DNA of 64,000 nucleotides from Anaerostipes sp. (GTDB lineage Bacteria; Bacillota; Clostridia; Lachnospirales; Lachnospiraceae), in NCBI RefSeq assembly GCF_018381315.1, contig NZ_JAGZSD010000002.1, positions 124,001-188,000 of the forward strand, read 5' to 3'. The notes below the pieces were generated by a model that was not told where the DNA came from, searched no databases, and was given only the letters and a program-made list of their open reading frames with translations. Positions 51,414 through 59,177 of the stretch are shown here, in pieces (within the stretch, counting starts at the first letter, position 1; every line of letters begins with the position of its first letter). The position numbers were made by a program, and so were the translations under genes.

Positions 51414-52596
51414 AATCGGTAGATTCGGAGATTTCGGAGGACAGTATGTTCCGGAGATCGTGATGAATGCAGTGAATGAGTTAAATGAAGCATATGAGAC
51501 ATATAAAAATGATCCTGACTTTTTAAAGGAACTCCATGAATATTACAGAGATTATGCCAACCGCCCTTCAATGCTGTATGAGGCAAAGCATATGACCAAG
51601 GATCTGGGCGGCGCTAAGGTATTTCTTAAGCGGGAAGATTTAAATCACACAGGAGCCCATAAGATCAACAATGTTCTGGGGCAGATCCTGCTGGCAAAGC
51701 GGATGGGAAAGAAAAGGATTATTGCTGAAACCGGAGCAGGCCAGCATGGAGTTGCCACAGCCACAGTTGCAGCCTTGTTTGACATGGATTGTGTTGTTTA
51801 CATGGGGGCAGAAGATGTGGAGCGCCAGAGTCTGAATGCATACCGCATGGAGCTTCTGGGAGCAAAGGTAGTAGCTGTGGAAAGCGGGACCCGGACGTTA
51901 AAGGATGCCATCAACGAGGCCATGAGAGACTGGGCTACGAATATTGAAACAACCTTTTACTGCATTGGTTCTGTTATGGGACCTCATCCATATCCGACGA
52001 TGGTCAGGGATTTCCAAAAGATTATCAGCGAGGAGACAAAACGCCAGATGCAGGAAAAGGAAGGGAAGCTTCCTGACTGTGTGATTGCCTGTGTAGGCGG
52101 CGGAAGCAACGCTATGGGAGCGTTTTATGACTTTGTAAAAGATGACAGTGTCCGTTTAGTGGGAGCTGAGGCAGCAGGAAGAGGCGTCAATACGATTGAA
52201 CATGCTGCTACAATCGCCAGAGGAAGCAAGGGGATTTTCCATGGAATGAAAAGCCTGTTTCTGCAGAATGAGGAAGGCCAGATTGATGAGGTCTATTCTA
52301 TCTCAGCAGGGCTTGATTATCCGGGAATCGGGCCGGAACACGCCCATCTGCATGACATTGGAAGAGCCGAATATGTGAGCATTACGGACGAACAGGCGGT
52401 ATGCGCATTTGAGTACTTGACGAAGATGGAAGGAATTATTCCGGCGATTGAATCCGCCCATGCAGTGGCAGCGGCTATGGAGATTGTGCCTAAAATGGAA
52501 AAGGATCAAAATGTAGTCATCTGTCTGTCAGGACGGGGAGATAAAGATGTATTCCAGGTAGCAAGATATAGAGGAGTAAAGTTAGATGAGAATTAG
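51406..52596 (+). CDS. trpB: Tryptophan synthase beta chain
   Basis: 396 residues, starting at ATG 51406 behind AGAGGAGG. GRFGDFGGQYVPE start, HTGAHKINN with the pyridoxal-phosphate Lys 86, ETGAGQHG and CVGGGSNAMG follow. This is a standard TrpB1 that works with TrpA. It overlaps trpA by 11 bases, keeping the two subunits coupled. Confidence 0.97.
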   Translation: MSKIGRFGDFGGQYVPEIVMNAVNELNEAYETYKNDPDFLKELHEYYRDYANRPSMLYEAKHMTKDLGGAKVFLKREDLNHTGAHKINNVLGQILLAKRMGKKRIIAETGAGQHGVATATVAALFDMDCVVYMGAEDVERQSLNAYRMELLGAKVVAVESGTRTLKDAINEAMRDWATNIETTFYCIGSVMGPHPYPTMVRDFQKIISEETKRQMQEKEGKLPDCVIACVGGGSNAMGAFYDFVKDDSVRLVGAEAAGRGVNTIEHAATIARGSKGIFHGMKSLFLQNEEGQIDEVYSISAGLDYPGIGPEHAHLHDIGRAEYVSITDEQAVCAFEYLTKMEGIIPAIESAHAVAAAMEIVPKMEKDQNVVICLSGRGDKDVFQVARYRGVKLDEN

Positions 52597-53371
52597 AGAA
52601 GCGTTTGAAAAGCGGGAAAAAAATGGACAGAAGGCATTGATTACTTATATTGTATCCGGAGATTATGGATATGAGACTACCAAGAAAAATATTATGAGCA
52701 TGGTCAATGCAGGTGCAGACATCATTGAGATTGGAATACCGTTTTCTGATCCGATAGCCGAGGGAATTGTTATTCAGGAAGCCAGCCAGCATTCTCTGGA
52801 TGGAGGAACAACCCTGGCGGGGATTTTTGAGATGGTAAAGGAATTGAGAAATGAGACAGATACGCCATTTGTAATGATGATGTACTTAAATACAATCTAC
52901 AGGTTCGGCACAGAAAGATTTTTTGACCTCTGCAATGAATGCGGCATTGACGGTGTTATTGTACCGGATATGCCGTATGAAGAAAAAGAGGAGATTCAGG
53001 GTACAGCGACAGCACACGGCGTAGATAATATCAGCTTAGTGACTCCGGCTTCCCATGACCGTATCGAAGCGATTGCCAAAGATGCGGAGGGATTTTTATA
53101 CTGTGTTTCATCCATCGGAGTTACAGGTACAAGAAATGAATTTACTACAGATTTTGATGCATTCTTTGATGTTATCAAACGAAATGCTGATATTCCATGT
53201 GCAGTCGGATTCGGAATTTCAGGGCCTGAGCAGGCAAAAAAGATGAGCCAGTACTGCGACGGCGTTATCGTGGGCAGTGCCATTGTAAAAATCATCAGCA
53301 AATATGGGGAAGACAGTCCCGGCAAAGTCTATGAATTTACCAAAAGCCTTAGAGATGCACTGGATGAGTAG
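52586..53371 (+). CDS. trpA: Tryptophan synthase alpha chain
   Basis: 261 residues, starting at ATG 52586 within the end of trpB. Catalytic Glu 48 sits in IIEIGIPFSDP. The second catalytic acid, Asp 60 in the Salmonella enzyme, is Glu 59 here (SDPIAEG). VIVPDMPYEE near 130 and GFGISGPEQA near 210 are phosphate-binding elements. It splits indole-3-glycerol phosphate and channels indole to TrpB. Last gene of the operon. Confidence 0.95.
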   Translation: MRIREAFEKREKNGQKALITYIVSGDYGYETTKKNIMSMVNAGADIIEIGIPFSDPIAEGIVIQEASQHSLDGGTTLAGIFEMVKELRNETDTPFVMMMYLNTIYRFGTERFFDLCNECGIDGVIVPDMPYEEKEEIQGTATAHGVDNISLVTPASHDRIEAIAKDAEGFLYCVSSIGVTGTRNEFTTDFDAFFDVIKRNADIPCAVGFGISGPEQAKKMSQYCDGVIVGSAIVKIISKYGEDSPGKVYEFTKSLRDALDE

Positions 53372-53375
53372 GCTG

Positions 53376-53400
53376 TTTATTGTGCGGTTTGCACAATAAA
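53376..53400 (+). other. Perfect hairpin directly after trpA
   Basis: TTTATTGTGC, GGTTT loop, GCACAATAAA; begins 4 bases after the trpA stop. No T-run, so it is more likely an mRNA 3' stabiliser or protein site than a simple terminator. Confidence 0.55.
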
Positions 53401-53516
53401 ACCTGGAATATAATTGAGAAAATGTAATAAAAATAATATTTCTTTTTGCTAAGGCTTATGAAGAAAAGGAAAATGTGGTAAAATAAAAGAAAATATACAG
53501 AAAAACAGCGAGAGAG

Positions 53517-53546
53517 GCCGGAATTTTTTCCGGTCTTGTTTTTTCA
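53517..53546 (+). terminator. Terminator between trp operon and sigma factor gene
   Basis: GGCCGGAA, TTTT loop, TTCCGGTC, then TTGTTTTTT. It lies 44 bases before the sigma factor start, so it may also work as an attenuator in that gene's leader. Confidence 0.7.
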
Positions 53547-53589
53547 AAATAATAAATGACAGAAATAAAAGGAAAGGAGCCATATAGCT

Positions 53590-54627
53590 GTGAAAATAGA
53601 AGAACAGATTACTGAGCTGATGAAAATAGCCGAACAGAATCAGAATATCATTGATTTAAGTGAAGTAGATAAAGTATTTGACAAAAATCTGAGTGAGCAG
53701 GAGTTCGATTACATTATCGGCTGTCTGAAGGAAAAAAATATAGAGTTCTCAGATTTCACAGCAAAAGACGATCCGGTACAGGCAGATAACTATGTGATGG
53801 AGGATTCTGTCAAATCTTATCTGCACAGAATTGGATCTTTCCCTCTGCTGTCCAGGGAGCAGGAGAAGAGGCTGGCAAAGGAAATTGAAGCGGGGAGCCA
53901 GACTGCAAAAGACAGAATGATCAATTCAAATCTAAGGCTGGTGGTCAGCGTTGCCAAACGGTATACTGCGGGCAGCAATATGGCCCTTTTGGACCTGATT
54001 CAGGAAGGGAATATTGGTCTCATGAAAGCGGTGGACAAGTTTGATTACCGGAGAGGATTTAAGTTCAGTACCTATGCAATGTGGTGGATCCGCCAGTCTA
54101 TAACGCGAGCCATCGCAGACCAGGCCAGAACAATCCGGATACCGGTCCATATGAAAGAGAAAATGGGAAAAGCCAGCAGTGCGGCCCGGAAGTTTTTAGC
54201 TGAAAACGGCCGGGAACCCAGTACAGGGGAATTGGCAGAGGCTATGGGGCTGAGCCTGGAACAGACGGAGGAAATCCTGAGACTGTACAGTGATACAGTA
54301 TCTTTAGATACTCCTGTGGGGGAAGAAGATGATACTATGCTTATTAATTTTGTGGCGGATGAGAGTATGCCGGAACAGTTTGAATCTGCAGAACATGAGA
54401 TATTAGCGGAGCAGATCAATGGTATTTTATCAGAACTTACAGAGCGGGAGCGGACCATATTAAGGCTTAGGTTTGGTTTTGTCGGGGACCGTATTTGGAC
54501 ATTGGAGGAAGTGGGAAAAGAATATCATGTAACCCGGGAGCGTATCCGGCAGATTGAAGGTAAGGCACTCAGAAAACTGAAATTGAAGAAAGAAACAAAA
54601 CGCCTGAAATCTTATATTGAGGATTGA
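53590..54627 (+). CDS. RpoD-family sigma-70 factor (group 1/2-like)
   Basis: 345 residues, starting at GTG 53590, ten bases after AAAGGAG. Residues 1-55 form a short acidic region resembling the beginning of region 1.1. Region 1.2 starts at DSVKSYLHRIGSFPLLSREQE; region 2 has NLRLVVSVAKRY and the core-binding/-10 part FKFSTYAMWWIRQSITRAIADQ. Region 3 contains IRIPVHMKEKM; region 4.2 is WTLEEVGKEYHVTRERIRQIE for -35 recognition. The usual rpoD neighbour dnaG is absent and the protein is shorter than a full housekeeping RpoD, so it may be a second sigma of this class. Confidence 0.9.
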   Translation: MKIEEQITELMKIAEQNQNIIDLSEVDKVFDKNLSEQEFDYIIGCLKEKNIEFSDFTAKDDPVQADNYVMEDSVKSYLHRIGSFPLLSREQEKRLAKEIEAGSQTAKDRMINSNLRLVVSVAKRYTAGSNMALLDLIQEGNIGLMKAVDKFDYRRGFKFSTYAMWWIRQSITRAIADQARTIRIPVHMKEKMGKASSAARKFLAENGREPSTGELAEAMGLSLEQTEEILRLYSDTVSLDTPVGEEDDTMLINFVADESMPEQFESAEHEILAEQINGILSELTERERTILRLRFGFVGDRIWTLEEVGKEYHVTRERIRQIEGKALRKLKLKKETKRLKSYIED

Positions 54628-54646
54628 ATCCAGCGGATTTCAGTTA

Positions 54647-54689
54647 AAATCAACCGGAAGAAGGAAATTTCCACCGGTTGATTTTTTTT
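54647..54689 (+). terminator. Intrinsic terminator after the sigma factor gene
   Basis: AAATCAACCGG (54647-54657) and CCGGTTGATTT (54674-54684), then a T-run. Confidence 0.88.
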
Positions 54690-54746
54690 ATGTTCTCCTT
54701 TATACTTTGCATCAAGACGAAAAAATGCCAAGAAAAGGGATAAAAG

Positions 54747-55856
54747 ATGAGAGAGAAAAGATATGAAGAATTGGTTCCTTATGTGGAACAGGCTAAGCAG
54801 GGAAGTGAAGAAGCCTTTGCATATTTGTATGAGGCTACGATAGAACCCACGCGCTACTTTGTCTATAATTTCTGCAAAAATAAAAATAAAGTGGAAGATA
54901 TTCTGCAGGAAATTTATCTTGAAGTTTACCGGTCTCTGCCTAATTTAAAAGACAGTATGGCATTTTGTGCATGGCAGAGACAGATTACATATCATTGCTG
55001 TGTGAAGTCTATAAAGGAGAATGAAGAAGCCTTTATCGGAGATGAGAATATAGAATTTATCAAAAGCCTGACAGATGAAAGTGAGTCTCCTCAGGATGTT
55101 GTTCTTCAGAATGAAAAGTCAGAGCTGCTGGAAAAGTGTATCCAGCAGCTGCCAGAGAAACAGAGGGCCGCTCTTTTGCTGTACTCATTCCGGCAGATGA
55201 GAATGAAAGAAATAGGAGATGTGCTTGACTGTAAGGAAAATGCAGTAAAAAATCTGCTGTATAATGCAAGAAGAAATTTGAAAAAACAGATAGCAGAATT
55301 GCCGAAAGAGGACAGAGAAGTCTTGAATATCAGAAGCTTTGGCTTTTTTACCCTATATCCTGTTTTGCGGAATACCCTGTCTTATTCTTCAAAAAAAGGA
55401 GCAAAACAGGGAGTACTTGCCTTGAAAAAGATTATCGTGGGGGCAGCGGTCGCAGCAGGGGCAGGTGCCGCAGGAGTTCTTTTGTTTGGAGGGGAAGAAT
55501 TGTCTGAACAGGACTTCGGAAGTCTTAAATTTTCTGGTCCTCAGTTAGAAACAAAAGACTTATCAGGCATAACAATACCAAAGAAAAAGGTTATTAAAAA
55601 GCAAGTATATGTCCCTGTCGATGTCAGTAAAATCAAAATCAGCAAAAAAAGAGAGCAGATTGAAATTTATGTGACAGGAGATGTAGATTACAAAGGGACA
55701 TATGCGGAAACTGTGGGCGGAAAAAAAGTAAAGCCGCAGGAATTTAACGGGGAGAAAAAAGTTTTTTATTTTTCCGTTTTTATGAAAGATTTTGTTTTTC
55801 ATCTAAAGTCAAAAAGCGGAACAGAAGAAGTCTTTGATTTCCGCCAAAAAACCTGA
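54747..55856 (+). CDS. ECF-like sigma factor fused to a membrane anchor and extracytoplasmic domain
   Basis: 369 residues, starting at ATG 54747. Residues 10-75 resemble sigma region 2 (AFAYLYEATIEPTRYFVYN, VEDILQEIYLEVYRSL), and 127-185 region 4 (CIQQLPEKQRAALLLYSFRQ and an HTH, MKEIGDVLDCKENAVKNLLYNARRN split). A positively charged stretch precedes one transmembrane helix at about 229-247, followed by about 120 residues outside, rich in Lys and beta-prone (VYVPVDVSKIKI, IEIYVTGDVDYKGTY). No anti-sigma gene is beside it. The built-in anchor could hold the sigma factor at the membrane until a signal frees it (inference). Confidence 0.8.
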   Translation: MREKRYEELVPYVEQAKQGSEEAFAYLYEATIEPTRYFVYNFCKNKNKVEDILQEIYLEVYRSLPNLKDSMAFCAWQRQITYHCCVKSIKENEEAFIGDENIEFIKSLTDESESPQDVVLQNEKSELLEKCIQQLPEKQRAALLLYSFRQMRMKEIGDVLDCKENAVKNLLYNARRNLKKQIAELPKEDREVLNIRSFGFFTLYPVLRNTLSYSSKKGAKQGVLALKKIIVGAAVAAGAGAAGVLLFGGEELSEQDFGSLKFSGPQLETKDLSGITIPKKKVIKKQVYVPVDVSKIKISKKREQIEIYVTGDVDYKGTYAETVGGKKVKPQEFNGEKKVFYFSVFMKDFVFHLKSKSGTEEVFDFRQKT

Positions 55857-55896
55857 AGAAAAGGAAAGATTCTCTGGTTCCTTCTTTTCAGGTTTT
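55846..55896 (+). terminator. Intrinsic terminator overlapping the stop codon
   Basis: AAAACCTGAAGAAAAGGAA pairs with TTCCTTCTTTTCAGGTTTT. The left arm contains the TGA stop of the anchored sigma gene. Confidence 0.82.
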
Positions 55897-55919
55897 CTAA
55901 ATATGATAATTATGAGGGA

Positions 55920-55971
55920 TACGTCTGGTTTCTCCGATTTGATTTATCGGAGAAACCGGGCGTACTGTTTT
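55920..55971 (+). terminator. Second, very long hairpin with T-run
   Basis: A 19-bp stem from 55920-55938 to 55946-55964 (TACGTCTGGTTTCTCCGAT at the 5' side, U.G pairs included) with a 7-base loop, then CTGTTTTTAAG. It stands 126 bases before the surface protein start. It may be a terminator for a short leader transcript. Confidence 0.7.
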
Positions 55972-56096
55972 TAAGAGAACAGTATAGGATTTGATGTTAG
56001 ATAAAAATAAAAAATGTTCTTTTAAAACTAACTATTTTTTCAGAACAGCCACCTGATAAGAAAAATAGCAGATTGTGTGGAAAAGGAGCAGCAGTT

Positions 56097-59000
56097 ATGA
56101 AAAGAAAAATATTAGTCTTCTTGTTGATCGTTGTGTTTGGTACGGGGCAGGCTATGGTTTTTGCAGAGTCCGGGGGAGAGGAGTCACCGGAAAGCACAGA
56201 ATATACAGAGGATGAGAAGTCTGAAGCAGCAATAGAAAATACAGAGAACGCAGAAATAGTGTCAAAGAAACCAGAAACCGGTATGGAACCAGAAAAGAAG
56301 GAACCACAGTTTGAAAAGGAAAAAATTGGGGGGGGGATTCAATCTTCCAATGAAAAAAATATTGCTGAACATTTCTTAGATACTGATAAAGCAATAACTC
56401 CTTTAGTAACTAAGATATCAGAGAAAAAAACGAAAAAGACAAAAGAGGGACAGACTCAGCTGGATGTGAGTCTGGGAAATGTGAGGATCAACCAGACTGG
56501 AGCTTCTGGAGGGGGGCTTTCAGAGGCAGAGACAGAACTGAACCCAAATGGATATTATATTACAGGGAAAACCAGGAACTACAATGTAGTTGTTGCAAAA
56601 GGGGTTAAGACAGATTTGACACTTGACAATGTAGAGATTGAAAGCAACAGTACGACCCAGAGTTGTGTAGTTGTCTCTCATGCAGAAGTGACAATCACAT
56701 TAAAAGGTGTTAATAAATTGGGCTGTAACTATGGACAAGATTCTGGATATTCAGGTGGAGCAGCACTCGCCAAGGATGGGATGGATGGTTTCTTGACTTT
56801 ACAGTGTGAATATGCAGACCAGGAAGGACATCAGTGTAATGATAGATGCGGAACATTGATTGCAAGGGGAAATACAGTTCATGCAGGTGCTATTGGAAGT
56901 ACACTGACCAATGTTAGAAATATCAGTGAAGCGGGATTTTGCAATTTTAGCATTAAAGGAGGAAATATTGATGTCAATGGAGGGCGGCATGTAGCAGGAA
57001 TCGGAGCGGCATGTGAAACACATGCTTTCAATGCATCAGCTTACACTAAAAATATCTCCATATCAGGAGGAAATATAAAAGCAATTGGGACTGAGTATGG
57101 ACCTGGAATTGGGGGAGGATATGGAGGTGACTTTGACGGATTATATATTACCGGAGGCAAGGTTGAGGCTCAGGGAGGACTGAATGCACCAGGAATCGGG
57201 GCAAGTGCCGCAGGAAACGACACAAGCTATAATCTAAAAAATGTACATATCAGCGGCGGAGACACAGTGGTTATTGCCATAGGAGATAAAAGCACAGGTA
57301 TGCCGGGAATCGGAGCTGCCGGAGGCAACGAACATGTCAGTAATGTAACAGCAGAGCCTGATACGGGATATCAGGGATATGTCCAGGATGGTACGAGCCT
57401 TGAGGATTATAGTTTTATGGAGGGGACACCTTTCCATGAAAAGATCAATATCAGGGTAGGAAAACTCTGTACGAAAGTTTATTTTGGACCATTCCGGGAT
57501 GCAAACGGGATTGAAGATGACACAAAAGAGCAGATTGGGGCCAATCATGTAATCAGTAAAAGCGGAGGGAAACCATTTACGGAAGACTTGCTGCGTCACC
57601 TTACAAAAGTAACCGGAAAGCAGGAGGACGGTACAAGTTTCCCGGAAGAACAGCTGACACTGGCGGACCCGGCAGAATTGGAAACCATCAACGATGCAAA
57701 GACTAAAGGAGAAATCGGAGATTTTCCTTTGACCTATACCACTCCTAACGGCACAAGTGTCACAGTCACGATATTTTTAAAAAGTGATGGTGAAGATGCC
57801 GGAGAATTTGAAAAAGATAATATAAAGGAGCAGATTGGAGCCAATGATTTTACAAAAGAAACAGGAGGCAGCCCATTTTCAGAAGAGGATATTAAGAAGC
57901 TGGGTGAGGTAAAAGGCAAAGATAAGGACGGCAATAATATTTCCCTGGATGATTTTTCTATAGATCAGGGACAGTTTAAGGTGATAAATGAACATAAGAC
58001 ACAGGGGAAAGCAGGAAAATTTGAATTGACGTATTTCGACTCAAAGGGAAATAAGGTGACAGTTACAGTCACATTGGTCGGTGAGTTTGATGCGATTACC
58101 GAGAATCCGGACACAAGTGAAATGATAAAAGGGAAAAATATCATCAGCAAGACAGGTGGTGCTGCTTTTACAAATGATCAGCTGAAAAAGCTATCCATGG
58201 TAAAAGCAGTAGATAAAGACGGTGGGGAGATATCTGCAGAGGACATCAGCTTTGCAAATGAAGGCCAGGTCACTGCTATTAATAAAGCAAAACTGGCAAA
58301 TCAGATCGGAGATTTTCCTTTGACATTCCGGACTCCGGAAAATACAGAAGTAACTATCACTGTATTTCTGAGGGATGAGGGGGCTGATGCCCAAAAGCCA
58401 GGGCAGGATGAAGCTTTCCCTGTGATCAGTGCAAACCACATGACACATCCTACCAAAGGTGATCCGTTTACTGAGGAACAGATCATTGAACTCTGTAAAG
58501 CAAAAGGAAAGGATAAGAATGCGGACAATGCCAGAATACTAGCTGACCAAAAACAGCTTCAGATCATTAATGAGGCTAAAACAAAAGGAAAAACAGGAGT
58601 TTTTGATCTGACATTTTCCCTGGCAGACGGAAATAAAGCAACAGTCAAAGTAACCCTGACAGGGGATCACAAAATATCCTTTGATCCGGACGGAGGAGAC
58701 TATAAACCTGAGGATCAGATTGTCAAAGGAGGAGAATGTGCTGTACCGCCACAGGATCCCAAGAAAGATGGTTATGTGTTTGAGGGATGGTATTATGTTG
58801 ATGAAAAAGGACAAGAGATACAATGGGACTTCAAAACACCGATTCATGAAGATATAAAACTAAAGGCAAGATGGAAGGAAGAAAGTAAAGCAGAAAGTAA
58901 AGCGGAAAGCACAGCAGCGAGTACGGCATCAAGTACTCTATCTCCGCCGCCGTCTGAGAAAAAGCAGCCAAAGAAGAAACAAGCTTTGCCTGAATGGGAA

Positions 59001-59129
59001 TACAGGAAGCGTGCGGACGGAGTCCGTGTCAGCAAAACGGGGGATGACAGGCAGATCTTATGTCTGATTCTTATATTTGGAGCAGCGCTCACTGGGACAG
59101 CAGCAGGGATAAAGAAAAGGAAAAAATAA
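56097..59129 (+). CDS. Wall-anchored surface protein with carbohydrate-binding-like and repeat domains
   Basis: 1010 residues; ATG 56097 behind AAAAGGAG, in-frame start at 56073 rejected. Signal peptide about 1-23 (ends MVFA). A charged linker carries a G9 tract (56328-56336). Residues about 120-460 have many GG(x)I(x)A(x)G and PGIGGG/AGIGAA turns, like the beta-helical carbohydrate-binding domain of the Cthe_2159 type. Four domains of about 90 residues follow (about 474-858; IGAN..F..GG.PF at each start, VTVTV.L at each end). Then one InlB/Flg_new repeat (SFDPDGGDYKPE to LKARW) and a Ser/Ala-rich stalk. The end is SKTGD, a hydrophobic helix and KKRKK, a non-LPxTG sortase signal of the xKTGD type. 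It follows the anchored sigma gene, which may control it (inference). Confidence 0.85.
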   Translation: MKRKILVFLLIVVFGTGQAMVFAESGGEESPESTEYTEDEKSEAAIENTENAEIVSKKPETGMEPEKKEPQFEKEKIGGGIQSSNEKNIAEHFLDTDKAITPLVTKISEKKTKKTKEGQTQLDVSLGNVRINQTGASGGGLSEAETELNPNGYYITGKTRNYNVVVAKGVKTDLTLDNVEIESNSTTQSCVVVSHAEVTITLKGVNKLGCNYGQDSGYSGGAALAKDGMDGFLTLQCEYADQEGHQCNDRCGTLIARGNTVHAGAIGSTLTNVRNISEAGFCNFSIKGGNIDVNGGRHVAGIGAACETHAFNASAYTKNISISGGNIKAIGTEYGPGIGGGYGGDFDGLYITGGKVEAQGGLNAPGIGASAAGNDTSYNLKNVHISGGDTVVIAIGDKSTGMPGIGAAGGNEHVSNVTAEPDTGYQGYVQDGTSLEDYSFMEGTPFHEKINIRVGKLCTKVYFGPFRDANGIEDDTKEQIGANHVISKSGGKPFTEDLLRHLTKVTGKQEDGTSFPEEQLTLADPAELETINDAKTKGEIGDFPLTYTTPNGTSVTVTIFLKSDGEDAGEFEKDNIKEQIGANDFTKETGGSPFSEEDIKKLGEVKGKDKDGNNISLDDFSIDQGQFKVINEHKTQGKAGKFELTYFDSKGNKVTVTVTLVGEFDAITENPDTSEMIKGKNIISKTGGAAFTNDQLKKLSMVKAVDKDGGEISAEDISFANEGQVTAINKAKLANQIGDFPLTFRTPENTEVTITVFLRDEGADAQKPGQDEAFPVISANHMTHPTKGDPFTEEQIIELCKAKGKDKNADNARILADQKQLQIINEAKTKGKTGVFDLTFSLADGNKATVKVTLTGDHKISFDPDGGDYKPEDQIVKGGECAVPPQDPKKDGYVFEGWYYVDEKGQEIQWDFKTPIHEDIKLKARWKEESKAESKAESTAASTASSTLSPPPSEKKQPKKKQALPEWEYRKRADGVRVSKTGDDRQILCLILIFGAALTGTAAGIKKRKK

Positions 59130-59136
59130 AAGAAAC

Positions 59137-59167
59137 AGCCGGAAACATATATGCGAAGTTTCCGGCT
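59137..59167 (+). terminator. Bidirectional intrinsic terminator
   Basis: AGCCGGAAAC and GTTTCCGGCT, with weak T-richness (CTTTC) on the plus strand and a T-rich tail on the minus strand. Shared by the surface protein gene and the convergent glucosaminidase gene. Confidence 0.7.
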
Positions 59168-59177
59168 GCTTTCTATA

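Noticed and set aside
56328..56336. Frameshift or assembly error at the G tract
   Set aside because: The gene is fully open across the tract with signal peptide before and wall anchor after, so the length shown is in frame; the tract is reported as a possible switch instead.
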